Of a DNA stretch of 7,326 bases, positions 1-6,344 are shown piece by piece (positions within the stretch are counted from its first letter, which is position 1; each line of letters opens with the position of its first letter). The stretch covers positions 1-7,326 of the forward strand of contig JAEVYR010000317.1 in the NCBI GenBank assembly GCA_023392645.1, read 5' to 3'. Under the pieces are notes generated by a model, which was given only the letters and a program-made list of their open reading frames with translations, was not told where the DNA came from and did not search any database. This DNA is from Chloroflexota bacterium. Its GTDB lineage: Bacteria > Chloroflexota > Chloroflexia > Thermomicrobiales > UBA6265. The position numbers and the translations under genes were made by a program.

Positions 1-905
1 TCCCGGTCGTATCCAGCACGGCGATCCACGCCAGCGCCCGCAAGGCGCTCGGCAATCTCGGTTTCGGCCGCCAGGCGGTGCGCACCGTGCCGGCCGACGG
101 CGGCGTGGTTGTCATCGATGCCCTTCGGCGGGCCATCGAGGCGATCGACGGGCCGGTGATCGTGGTCGCCAACGCCGGCGAGGTCAACACCGGCCAGTTC
201 GACGATCTGGAGGCGATCGCCGAGATCTGCGCGAGCCATCCCGGCGGCGCGTGGTTGCATGTCGACGGCGCCTTCGGGCTCTTCGCGGCCGCGTCGAGCG
301 AGGACCGCGGCCTCGTGAGCGGCATCGAGCGGGCCGATTCGGTCGCGGCCGACGGACACAAGTGGCTCAACGTGCCGTACGATGCCGGGTTCGTCTTCGT
401 CCGCGATGAGGCGGCCGTGCGGGGCGCGTTCGCGACCAGCGGCGCGGCCTACCTCGCCGGGTCGGGCGGCTGGGATGCCGACGACTTCACGGCCGAAATG
501 TCGCGACGTGTTCGCGCCATCCCGGCGTGGTGCGCGCTGCGCAGTCTCGGTCGCGACGGATATCGCGAGCTGATCGACCGGTGCATCGGGAACGCCCGCA
601 AGCTGGCCAGATGGATCGACGAGCAGCCGTGGCTGGAGCTGATGAACGCCGAGCGGATGCGCGACACGCCGTTTATGGTCGTCTGTGCGCGATACACCGA
701 TCCAGCGTGGGACGACGACGAGCACGATCGCCGCAATCGCGAGCTGCTGGCGGCCTTGCAGGCGGACGGGCGCATTTACGCCAGCACGACGGTCTGGGAC
801 GGCAAGGCGGCGATGCGGTTCGCGTTCGACAACTGGATGACGACCGAGGCCGATGTCGACGTCGCCTTCGACGTGCTTCGTGAGATGAGAACCCGGGTCG
901 AGTAG
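1..905 (+). CDS. Group II PLP-dependent decarboxylase (aromatic-amino-acid/glutamate decarboxylase family), 3' part
   Basis: This is the C-terminal 300 residues of a pyridoxal-phosphate enzyme of the group II amino-acid decarboxylase family (COG0076), which removes the alpha-carboxyl group of an amino acid in the cytoplasm. The frame is open from base 3 and closes at TAG 903-905; the start lies upstream, and about 150-180 residues are missing if the protein has the usual 450-480. Visible hallmarks are the substrate/PLP-side stretch VVSSTAIHASARKALGNLG at 6-62, the HVDGAFG segment whose Asp (codon 264-266) should contact the pyridine nitrogen, and DGHKWLN, whose Lys (codon 360-362) is the expected Schiff-base lysine. 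The tail has the family-typical RAIPAWCALRSLGRDG and NWMTTEADVD stretches. A GTG at 78 is not the start, because conserved family sequence runs upstream of it. The substrate cannot be told: Glu, Dopa/Trp, Tyr and 2,4-diaminobutyrate decarboxylases share these motifs. Family call firm, substrate unknown. Confidence 0.9.
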   Translation, partial: PVVSSTAIHASARKALGNLGFGRQAVRTVPADGGVVVIDALRRAIEAIDGPVIVVANAGEVNTGQFDDLEAIAEICASHPGGAWLHVDGAFGLFAAASSEDRGLVSGIERADSVAADGHKWLNVPYDAGFVFVRDEAAVRGAFATSGAAYLAGSGGWDADDFTAEMSRRVRAIPAWCALRSLGRDGYRELIDRCIGNARKLARWIDEQPWLELMNAERMRDTPFMVVCARYTDPAWDDDEHDRRNRELLAALQADGRIYASTTVWDGKAAMRFAFDNWMTTEADVDVAFDVLREMRTRVE

Positions 906-931
906 TGCCGAGCGCCGGTGGAGGCAGAACG

Positions 932-937
932 TAGAAT
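932..937 (+). promoter_or_regulatory. Possible -10 box for the DUF421 gene
   Basis: TAGAAT matches the sigma-70 -10 consensus at five of six bases. It lies in the 110-base gap between the decarboxylase stop and the DUF421 start, about 80 bases before the ATG. No convincing -35 hexamer sits 16-18 bases upstream, so this is only a candidate. The rest of the gap (906-1015) shows no gene or strong hairpin. Confidence 0.25.
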
Positions 938-1015
938 GTCCCGTGGCGGTGTCGATATCGCCATGGACGCGTTTGTGCGGCCATCCGGCAGACTATTCAG
1001 GAACACGGCACGACC

Positions 1016-1522
1016 ATGGAGTTCTTCGGATCCGACTGGCACGAGGTCTTCGCGACCGACTTGCCGATCTTCGAGCTGTTTGTCCGCGCGACGGTGCTGT
1101 ATTTCGCGGTATTCATCATCCTCCGCAGCAGCCTGCGGCGCTCGGCGGGCGAGCTCTCGATGCTCGATTTCATCTTCGTGCTGCTGGTCGCGAACGGGGC
1201 CGCCGACTCGATGACGGGCGGCAGCATCTCGGTCGTCGGCGGCCTGGTGACCGTCGTCACCGTGGTCGCCTGGAACTACGTCCTCAATTCGCTGAGCTAC
1301 TACGTGCCTTTCGTCGAGCGGCTGCTCTCGCCGCCGCCGTTGCCGATCATCAAGGACGGCAAGATGATCCGGCGCAACATGCGCAAGGAGTTCCTCAGCG
1401 AACAGGAGCTGATGGGCCAGCTCCGCGAGGAGGGCGTCGACGACGTGAGCACCGTGAAGGCGGCCCACATCGAAGGTGACGGCAATATCAGCGTCATCAC
1501 GTTCGACACCAACGAGGCATGA
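1016..1522 (+). CDS. YetF-like DUF421 membrane protein
   Basis: A 168-residue inner-membrane protein of the DUF421/YetF family. The molecular role of this family is poorly defined; some members are linked to spore or stress phenotypes. Three hydrophobic segments are visible at about residues 18-36, 49-66 and 70-96. They are followed by a small cytoplasmic domain with the family hallmarks: a PLPIIKDGK turn (about 108-116), an RxNMRKEFLSEQELMGQLRE helix, then GVDDVSTVKAAHIEGDGNIS at the C-terminal strand pair. The length fits the shorter family members with one C-terminal domain; longer YetF proteins are about 220-290 residues. ATG 1016 is chosen because it precedes the first membrane segment sensibly; AGGA at 999-1002 is a weak, rather distant ribosome site. 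It is probably its own transcription unit, since 110 bases separate it from the decarboxylase and 159 bases from the next gene. Family call confident, function unknown. Confidence 0.88.
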   Translation: MEFFGSDWHEVFATDLPIFELFVRATVLYFAVFIILRSSLRRSAGELSMLDFIFVLLVANGAADSMTGGSISVVGGLVTVVTVVAWNYVLNSLSYYVPFVERLLSPPPLPIIKDGKMIRRNMRKEFLSEQELMGQLREEGVDDVSTVKAAHIEGDGNISVITFDTNEA

Positions 1523-1540
1523 CGTGCGGATCATTCGTGG

Positions 1541-1572
1541 CACGGCGTCGCGACGGGTCCGACCGCGCCGTG
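1541..1572. repeat. Inverted repeat just after the DUF421 gene
   Basis: CACGGCG (1541-1547) and CGCCGTG (1566-1572) are perfect reverse complements separated by 18 bases. The repeat begins 18 bases after the DUF421 stop. No T-run follows, so it does not look like a classic intrinsic terminator. It overlaps the candidate -35 region of the next operon, so a regulator site is an alternative. It may also be chance in GC-rich DNA. Confidence 0.3.
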
Positions 1573-1587
1573 AGCGGGTCGTATACT
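1559..1587 (+). promoter_or_regulatory. Candidate promoter of the ABC transporter operon
   Basis: TATACT at 1582-1587 is a one-mismatch -10 box. CCGACC at 1559-1564, with 17-base spacing, shares only the central GAC with the -35 consensus. Transcription would begin near 1594, giving a leader of roughly 88 bases before the ATG at 1682. The position is right for a promoter serving the five-gene run. A TTGACC at 1596-1601 was considered as an alternative -35, but it has no -10 at proper distance. Confidence 0.4.
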
Positions 1588-1603
1588 TCCTCCTGTTGAC
1601 CGC

Positions 1604-1658
1604 GAGGCCAATCGGCCTCTCCGCTCGGCTGGCGCAACGGCGCGCCCGTGCCGCCAGC
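1604..1658 (+). promoter_or_regulatory. Structured 5' leader: two consecutive stem-loops
   Basis: Two hairpins lie between the candidate transcription start and the ribosome site. The first pairs GAGGCC (1604-1609) with GGCCTC (1614-1619) across a 4-base loop. The second pairs GCTGGCG (1628-1634) with CGCCAGC (1652-1658). Inside it, after a 2x2 internal loop, ACGG (1637-1640) pairs with CCGT (1646-1649) over a 5-base loop. The ribosome site AAGGA at 1667-1671 lies 8 bases past the second stem. No TPP (no CTGAGA box), FMN or other riboswitch core that I know is recognisable. It could be an unidentified cis-regulator, a transcript stabiliser, or chance pairing. Confidence 0.35.
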
Positions 1659-1681
1659 GATCGCTCAAGGACGGACTGTTC

Positions 1682-2809
1682 ATGCCTCGTCGTTTCGGTA
1701 TCGGGTCCCTGAACGCCACGGTCGCGCTGCTCGTGGCGGTGCTCGCCATGATGTTGCCCGCGGCGGGCGTCAGCCCCGCCATCGCCCAGCAATCGCTCTC
1801 CTGCGAACCGATCCCCAAGGCGACGCCCTCCGCGCCGATTCCCTCCGACATCGAAATCCCGTCGTTCGAAACGCCCGATGACGCCGTCGACGTGACGATT
1901 GGCTATACGCCCATCTCCATCTTCGCGCCGATGTTCGTCGCCTACGAGAAGGGCTACTTCGCCGAAGAGGGGCTCAACGTCAGCCTCGAAGCGTTGCCCG
2001 GCGGCTCCGACATGGTCGTCCACACCGCGACCGGCTCGTTCGACGCCGGAATCGGCGGCATCGGGCCGGCCTACTGGAACGCGGCCGCCCAGGATCTGCC
2101 GGTGACCATCATCGCGCCCGGGCACATGGAGGGTTCGCCCGTCGCCTCGCCGCTGATGATCTCGAAGGACGCCTGCGAGAGCGGCGAGATCACACGGATT
2201 TCCGACCTCAAGGGCAAGAAGGTCGCCGTCAACGCCCCGGGCGCGACCGAGATCTGGCTCGACACGGCGCTCCGTACCGACGGGCTCACGATCGAGGATA
2301 TCGACCTTCAGTACATGGCCTTCCCGGACGCCGTCGCCGCGCTCGACAGCGGCTCGATCGCCGCGTCCATCATCGGCGAGCCGCTCGCGACCAAGGCCGA
2401 GAACGACGGCATCGCCGTCCGCATTGCCTCCGATTTCCCGGTGCAGTCCTATCAGGTGACCGCCATCTTCGCCAGCAACGAGTTCATCACCGCCAATCCC
2501 GAGGCCGCGACCGGACTGGTCACCGCGTACCTGCGCGCCAGCCGCGACCTGACCGAGAACTTCAATGACCCGGTCAACCTCGCCATCATCCAGAAGTACA
2601 CCGGCGTGCCTCCCGAGCTGATTGCCGAGTCGATCAAGCCGGTCTACGACCTCGATGGCACGATCGACCTCGAATCGCTTTCGACGCTGCAGGACTTCTT
2701 CCGCGACCGAGGGTTGCTCGACTACGACGATGACCTCGATCCGGCGTCGATGATCGACACGCAGTTCGTCGACGGGGCGCTCGAGCGCCTGGGTGGCAGC
2801 CAGGGCTGA
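1682..2809 (+). CDS. ABC importer substrate-binding protein, NMT1/THI5 (SsuA/TauA-like) family
   Basis: A 375-residue secreted binding protein that would capture a small solute outside the membrane and hand it to the permease encoded two genes downstream. The N terminus has basic residues (RR, 3-4), a hydrophobic core (about 13-30) and a likely signal peptidase I site after Ala35 (A-I-A/Q). A Pro-rich, low-complexity stretch (about 36-69) follows. The binding-protein fold starts at VTIGYTPIS (71-79) and includes the family-typical AYEKGYFAEEGLNVSLEALP, the FDAGIGGIGPAYW pocket segment, DLKGKKVAVNAPGA and the later AALDSGSIAASIIGEPLA. The CCCFC motif of ThiY pyrimidine-binding proteins is absent, so thiamine precursor is not indicated. 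Nitrate, sulfonate, taurine, riboflavin-like and aromatic ligands all remain possible. AAGGA at 1667-1671 supports ATG 1682. The stop is followed after 3 bases by the ATPase start. Cys41 sits near the mature N terminus but lacks a proper lipobox. Confidence 0.9.
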   Translation: MPRRFGIGSLNATVALLVAVLAMMLPAAGVSPAIAQQSLSCEPIPKATPSAPIPSDIEIPSFETPDDAVDVTIGYTPISIFAPMFVAYEKGYFAEEGLNVSLEALPGGSDMVVHTATGSFDAGIGGIGPAYWNAAAQDLPVTIIAPGHMEGSPVASPLMISKDACESGEITRISDLKGKKVAVNAPGATEIWLDTALRTDGLTIEDIDLQYMAFPDAVAALDSGSIAASIIGEPLATKAENDGIAVRIASDFPVQSYQVTAIFASNEFITANPEAATGLVTAYLRASRDLTENFNDPVNLAIIQKYTGVPPELIAESIKPVYDLDGTIDLESLSTLQDFFRDRGLLDYDDDLDPASMIDTQFVDGALERLGGSQG

Positions 2810-2812
2810 CGC

Positions 2813-3673
2813 ATGACCGATTCCGCCTTGCCGGCCGCTCGCACCACACCCATGCCCGTCACGTCGCGTGATGCCGATGCGATCGTTTCGGCGATCCACG
2901 TGCGCAAGCGGTTCGAGACTCCCCGGGGCCCGGTCGATGCGGTCGATGACGTGAGCCTGTCGTTTCCGGCGGGGAGCTTCACCGTCATTGTCGGCCCGAG
3001 CGGCTGTGGCAAATCGACGTTGCTGCGGATGATCGCCGGGCTGGAAGCGCCGACCGGTGGCCGCATCGACTTCCACGGTCGCGTCAACGGCGACCGGCCG
3101 ACAAACGCGCTCGTCTTCCAGGGGCGATCGCTGTTCCCGTGGCTCACGCTGCGGCAAAACGTCGCCTACGGGCTTCGCCTCAACGGCATGTCCCGTCGGG
3201 CGCGGGGCGAGCGCGCCGATGACCTGCTGGAGCTGGTGGGGCTGCGAAGATTTGCGCGGTCCTACCCGCATCAGGTATCGGAAGGCATGCGGCAGCGGGT
3301 CGCCATCGCGCGTGCGCTGGCGGTCGATCCCGACATCCTGCTGATGGACGAGCCGTTCGGCGCGCTCGACGAGCAGACGCGGATGATCCTGCAGGAAGAG
3401 CTGCTGCGCATCTGGGAGACGACCGGCAAGACCGTCATCTTCGTCACCCACTCGCTCGACGAGGCGCTGATGCTGGCCGACACCATCGTCGTGATGAGCG
3501 CGCAGCCGGGCACGATCCGCACCGTCTTCAACGTGCCCTTTGCCCGTCCGCGCGAGCTGGCGGCGGTGCGTTCCGACGAGCGCTTCGCGGAGCTGTTCAC
3601 GCGAACGTGGGACATTCTCCGAACCGAGGTCAAGGCGGCCCGGGCGCAACAGGGCGAGGAGGTCGGGCCGTGA
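2813..3673 (+). CDS. ABC importer ATP-binding protein, SsuB/TauB/NrtD family
   Basis: A 286-residue cytoplasmic ATPase that powers the importer encoded around it. In order: an N-terminal extension (about 1-23); Walker A GPSGCGKST (61-69); the Q-loop Gln103 in LVFQGRSLFPWLT, typical of the nitrate/sulfonate/taurine subfamily; the signature as VSEGMRQR (155-162) in place of LSGGM/Q; Walker B ILLMDE (175-180) with catalytic Glu180; the D-loop GALD (183-186); and the switch His213 in FVTHS. Length is slightly above the usual 250-270 residues because of the N-terminal extension and a short C-terminal tail. ATG 2813 is 3 bases after the binding-protein stop with CAGGG at 2801-2805 as ribosome site. 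An internal ATG at 2852 (residue 14) is a possible alternative. The 3' end overlaps the permease start by 4 bases. All catalytic residues are present, so it should be active. Confidence 0.93.
   Translation: MTDSALPAARTTPMPVTSRDADAIVSAIHVRKRFETPRGPVDAVDDVSLSFPAGSFTVIVGPSGCGKSTLLRMIAGLEAPTGGRIDFHGRVNGDRPTNALVFQGRSLFPWLTLRQNVAYGLRLNGMSRRARGERADDLLELVGLRRFARSYPHQVSEGMRQRVAIARALAVDPDILLMDEPFGALDEQTRMILQEELLRIWETTGKTVIFVTHSLDEALMLADTIVVMSAQPGTIRTVFNVPFARPRELAAVRSDERFAELFTRTWDILRTEVKAARAQQGEEVGP
3656..3662 (+). promoter_or_regulatory. Strong Shine-Dalgarno that fixes the permease GTG start
   Basis: GAGGAGG lies within the end of the ATPase gene, 7 bases before GTG 3670. It is the best ribosome site in the window and decides in favour of GTG 3670 over the in-frame GTG at 3607. 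It should help re-initiation on the GTGA overlap. Confidence 0.75.
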
Positions 3674-4440
3674 CCTCGCGCCGCCGCGCCACCGAGCTGA
3701 TCCTCACCCTCGCCGCGCCGGTGATCCTGCTGGCGATCTGGGAGGTGCTGTCCCGCGCCGAGCTGATCAACCCGATCTACTGGCCCGCGCCGAGCAGCCT
3801 CTGGAGCACCTTCGTCGAGCTGCTGACCGAAGACGACCTGCTGCACGACATTTGGCTGAGCACCGTGCGCATCCTGACCGGGTTCCTGCTCGGCGCGGTG
3901 CCGGGCGTGGTGCTGGGCCTGGCGATGGGGCTGTTCTGGCCGGTCCGCGTCTTCCTGATGCCGCTGGCGGCGGCGCTGTATGCGATTCCGAAGATCGCGA
4001 TCCTGCCGCTGGTGATGATCGTGTTCGGCATCGGCGAGACGTCGAAGTTCGTCATTGTCGCCCTCTCGATCTTCTTCCTCGTCGTGCTCAACACGATGAG
4101 CGGCGTGCTGGAAATCGACCGGACCTTTCGCGATGTGGCGCGCAACCTCGGCGCGTCGCGCATCGAGATGTTCACCACCGTCGCGCTGCCGGGCGCGCTG
4201 CCGAGTATCTTCACCGGGTTGCGGCTGGCGATGGGGTTCGCGCTGATCGTGATCGTCGGCACCGAGTTCCTGACCGTCTCGCAGGGCGGTATCGGCGCGC
4301 TGATCTGGCAAAGCTGGACGATCCTGTCGGTCAAGAAGATGATGGTCGGCCTCGTCATCACCGGCATCATGGGGTGGTTGCTGTCGCTGCTCGTCTCGGC
4401 CGGCGAGCGGCTGGCGATGCCGTGGCGGGTGGCGGACTGA
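3670..4440 (+). CDS. ABC importer permease, SsuC/TauC/NrtB family (BPD_transp_1)
   Basis: A 256-residue inner-membrane permease that should form a homodimer, since only one permease gene is present. Hydrophobic segments are visible at about residues 10-28, 62-88, 94-120, 126-146 and 185-206, with a last one around 224-247. The coupling loop that docks on the ATPase is the EAA-like DVARNLGASRIEMFTTVALP (155-174). The PxPxxLWxTF stretch after the first segment (39-48) and the GIGALIWQSWT segment near the C terminus are typical of SsuC/TauC-type permeases. The start is GTG 3670, overlapping the ATPase stop as GTGA and placed 7 bases after GAGGAGG. A start at GTG 3607 would add 21 non-membrane residues inside the ATPase gene and is unlikely. 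Length matches the family (about 250-260). Its last base is shared with the first ATG of the prenyltransferase gene. Confidence 0.93.
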   Translation: MTSRRRATELILTLAAPVILLAIWEVLSRAELINPIYWPAPSSLWSTFVELLTEDDLLHDIWLSTVRILTGFLLGAVPGVVLGLAMGLFWPVRVFLMPLAAALYAIPKIAILPLVMIVFGIGETSKFVIVALSIFFLVVLNTMSGVLEIDRTFRDVARNLGASRIEMFTTVALPGALPSIFTGLRLAMGFALIVIVGTEFLTVSQGGIGALIWQSWTILSVKKMMVGLVITGIMGWLLSLLVSAGERLAMPWRVAD

Positions 4441-5381
4441 TGATGCCCGCCTCCCCTGCCCTCGCCCAGGCGGCCGGGCGCCCACCCGTGTGGAAGATCT
4501 GGTTTCTCGCGGTGCGGCCGTTCTCGTTCACGACCTCGACGGTGCCGATTCTCGCCGCGTCGACGCTGGCGCTGTTCCACGGCGCCTTCAGCCCGCGCGA
4601 CCTGGTGCTGATGCTGATCGCCTCGATGGCGACCCACGCCGGCTGCAACCTCGCCAACGATTATTACGACGACGCCTCGGGTGTCGATCAGGCGCAGGTG
4701 ATCGGCCAGGCGGGCGTGCTGCAACAGGGCTGGCTCACCCGGCGGGACCTTGGCATCGCCATAATCGTCTCGTTCGCCATTGCCCTCGTCGCGGCACTGC
4801 CGATCATGCTCGATATCGGCTGGCCGATAGTCGTGCTGGCCGTGCTCAGCGCCGCCGCCGCCTACTTCTACACTGGCGGACCGTACCCGCTCGCCTACTG
4901 GGCGCTCGGCGAGGTGACGGTTTTTCTCGCGATGGGCACCGGCATGGTGATCGGCGCCTATTACGTCCATACCGGGTCGGTTTCGTTGCAGTCGGTGCTC
5001 CTGAGCCTGGTGGTCGGCTGCGTGGTCACGGCGATCCTGCACGCCAATAACATCCGCGACCGAGAGGTCGATCGGGCTCATCGCAAGCGGACCCTCGCCA
5101 ACCTGCTGCCGCGCCGGGTCGCCGACCTGGAGTACCAGGCGCTGGTGCTGCTGCCGTGGCCGCTGCTGGCGATCATGGTCGCGCTCGACCCGGCGTCGTG
5201 GCCGCTCATCGTGACGCGCGCGGCGCTGCCGAAGGCGATCCTGTTGGCCCGGACCATCCCCGACGCCCGGACTCCGCACGAGCTGAATCCCTTCGTGCGA
5301 AAATCGGCCGGACTGCACATGCAGCTCGGATTGCTCATCGCGCTCGGATATCTCATCGCGGACCTGAGTGGGGGGATATGA
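4440..5381 (+). CDS. UbiA-family prenyltransferase, MenA-like
   Basis: A 313-residue integral-membrane enzyme that joins a polyprenyl diphosphate to an aromatic acceptor. MenA members use 1,4-dihydroxy-2-naphthoate to make demethylmenaquinone. Both Mg-diphosphate-binding aspartate motifs are present: NDYYDDASGVD (73-83, with D74, D77, D83) and NNIRDREVD (203-211, with D207 and D211), the latter followed by RxxRKRTLA. The segment TGGPYPLAYWALGEVTVFLAMGTG resembles MenA more than UbiA or heme O synthase. Several strongly hydrophobic helices fill the rest. The start is ambiguous by one codon: ATG 4440 overlaps the permease TGA by one base, and ATG 4443 follows directly. No strong ribosome site is seen, which fits translational coupling. 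The frame is open far upstream through the permease gene, but that part has no sense as protein. The acceptor could instead be another quinone precursor or a lipid head group. Family firm, MenA assignment moderate. Confidence 0.87.
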   Translation: MMPASPALAQAAGRPPVWKIWFLAVRPFSFTTSTVPILAASTLALFHGAFSPRDLVLMLIASMATHAGCNLANDYYDDASGVDQAQVIGQAGVLQQGWLTRRDLGIAIIVSFAIALVAALPIMLDIGWPIVVLAVLSAAAAYFYTGGPYPLAYWALGEVTVFLAMGTGMVIGAYYVHTGSVSLQSVLLSLVVGCVVTAILHANNIRDREVDRAHRKRTLANLLPRRVADLEYQALVLLPWPLLAIMVALDPASWPLIVTRAALPKAILLARTIPDARTPHELNPFVRKSAGLHMQLGLLIALGYLIADLSGGI

Positions 5382-6232
5382 CCACGTCGCTCAAACGCCT
5401 TGTCGCCATTTTTCTCGGGCTTGCGACCATCGTCGGCATGGCCGTCGCGTGGTGGTCTCGGTTCGTTCACCCGTACCAGACGCGCCTTGCGCACGTCATC
5501 ATGCCGGTGCCGCGCAAGCACGCGCACCTCGACGGGCTGACGATCGCCTTTGTCACCGATCTCCACGTCGGGCCGCACTTCGGCGCCGACGACCTCCGGC
5601 CGGCGATCGACTACCTGCGCAAGGCGCGACCAGACATCCTCATTTTCGGCGGCGATTACATCAGCGAGTCGCCCCGATTCATCGACGACGCGGTGAATCC
5701 GGTCGAGGACATGGTCGCGACGGCGAAGTACGGCGCGTGGGGCATTCTCGGCAACCACGATGTCTCCAACACGCCGGCGCGGGTGGAGGCGGCCCTGGAG
5801 CGCGCCGGCGTGCGCATGCTCGTCAACGCCGCCGCGGAGGTCGAAACCGACCGCGGCTCGCTGTGGCTGGCGGGCCTGGACGACGCGCTGTTGGGCGCGC
5901 CGGACCTGAAAGCGACGTTCGCGAAGATCCCGGCTGACGCGGCCGTGGTGGCGCTGTGGCACGAGCCGGATTGCGCCGAGAAGATCGCCCCGTTCGACCC
6001 GATCTTCATGTTGTCGGGGCACACCCACGGTGGCCAGGTGCGCCTGCCGGGGATCGAGAGCATCGGCGCGCCGCGGCTCGGCCGCCGCTACGTGATGGGA
6101 CGCTTCGACGTGCAGGGCATGCCGCTGTACGTCTCCCCCGGTATCGGCATGTACCGCCCGCCGGTGCGCTTCAACTGCCCGCCGGAGGTCACGGTGATCA
6201 CCCTCTTCGGCGACGGCCTGGAGACGTCTTGA
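5378..6232 (+). CDS. Membrane-anchored calcineurin-like metallophosphoesterase (YkuE/COG1408 type)
   Basis: A 284-residue dinuclear-metal phosphoesterase. The metal-binding motifs appear in canonical order: DLH (61-63), GGDYI (91-95, Asp93), GNHD (125-128), the His of LWHEPD (His195) and GHTHGGQ (214-220). The C-terminal half has the usual YVSPGIGMYRPPVRFNCPPE of YkuE-like enzymes. One hydrophobic segment (about 8-26) follows Lys6-Arg7; the positive-inside rule would place the catalytic domain outside the membrane. Relatives include YkuE and enzymes acting on lipid A intermediates or lipid diphosphates, but the substrate here is unknown. The start is ATG 5378, overlapping the prenyltransferase stop as ATGA, with a G-rich ribosome site at 5366-5371. 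The reading frame continues upstream without a stop to 5156, but that part lies in the prenyltransferase gene and lacks similarity to the family. It is the last gene of the run; 147 bases follow before the next start. Confidence 0.92.
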   Translation: MTTSLKRLVAIFLGLATIVGMAVAWWSRFVHPYQTRLAHVIMPVPRKHAHLDGLTIAFVTDLHVGPHFGADDLRPAIDYLRKARPDILIFGGDYISESPRFIDDAVNPVEDMVATAKYGAWGILGNHDVSNTPARVEAALERAGVRMLVNAAAEVETDRGSLWLAGLDDALLGAPDLKATFAKIPADAAVVALWHEPDCAEKIAPFDPIFMLSGHTHGGQVRLPGIESIGAPRLGRRYVMGRFDVQGMPLYVSPGIGMYRPPVRFNCPPEVTVITLFGDGLETS

Positions 6233-6264
6233 CGTGACCTCGCTCAGCGTTTGCCCTTGTACTC

Positions 6265-6286
6265 GCCGCGCGGAAAATCGCGTGGC
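6265..6286. promoter_or_regulatory. Imperfect palindrome upstream of the oxidoreductase gene (possible operator)
   Basis: GCCGCGCG (6265-6272) can pair with CGCGTGGC (6279-6286) over the 6-base centre GAAAAT, with one G-T mismatch. It lies 33 bases after the phosphoesterase stop. No T-run follows, so an intrinsic terminator is not supported. A very similar palindrome lies at 6345-6361, and the piece GCGGAAAAT recurs directly at 6296-6304. The pair suggests regulator binding sites, but GC-rich chance pairing is possible. Confidence 0.35.
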
Positions 6287-6344
6287 ACACTGCCTGCGGA
6301 AAATGGTTGGCGGGATGGTCCCGGCACCCACAGGGTCAACACGT

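Noticed and set aside
943..1479. A 178-codon plus-strand frame overlapping the DUF421 gene
   Set aside because: Its composition is Arg/Ala/Gly-rich without membrane segments or motif, while the overlapping frame at 1016 gives a clean DUF421 protein.
1523..1681. A TPP or FMN riboswitch ahead of the importer
   Set aside because: A GCCAGCG-like piece occurs at 1654-1659, but the TPP CTGAGA box and its partner sequences are missing, and no RFN-type conserved boxes are present.
776..3649. A 957-codon open frame on the minus strand, antisense to the DUF421, binding-protein and ATPase genes
   Set aside because: The translation is dominated by Arg, Asp, His, Gln and Gly with no domain pattern, as expected when a GC-rich gene is read on its complement. 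The plus-strand genes covering it have clear family motifs.
3540..4439. An in-frame upstream extension of the prenyltransferase, making a 613-residue fusion
   Set aside because: The added 300 residues are Arg/Ala/Gly-rich nonsense overlapping the permease gene out of frame. The sensible protein begins at ATG 4440/4443 exactly at the permease stop.
3271..5318. Two further long minus-strand frames (3271-4485 and 3777-5318)
   Set aside because: They are Arg/His/Gln/Asp-rich low-complexity translations antisense to the permease and prenyltransferase genes, with no motif. They are shadows of high third-position GC.
6229..6234. TTGACG as a -35 box for the oxidoreductase gene
   Set aside because: No acceptable -10 hexamer occurs 15-19 bases downstream. 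The match overlaps the end of the phosphoesterase gene and is probably chance.
6233..6300. An intrinsic terminator after the phosphoesterase gene
   Set aside because: The only stem (6265-6286) is followed by CACACTGC rather than a T-run, and the loop side gives no terminator signal on either strand.
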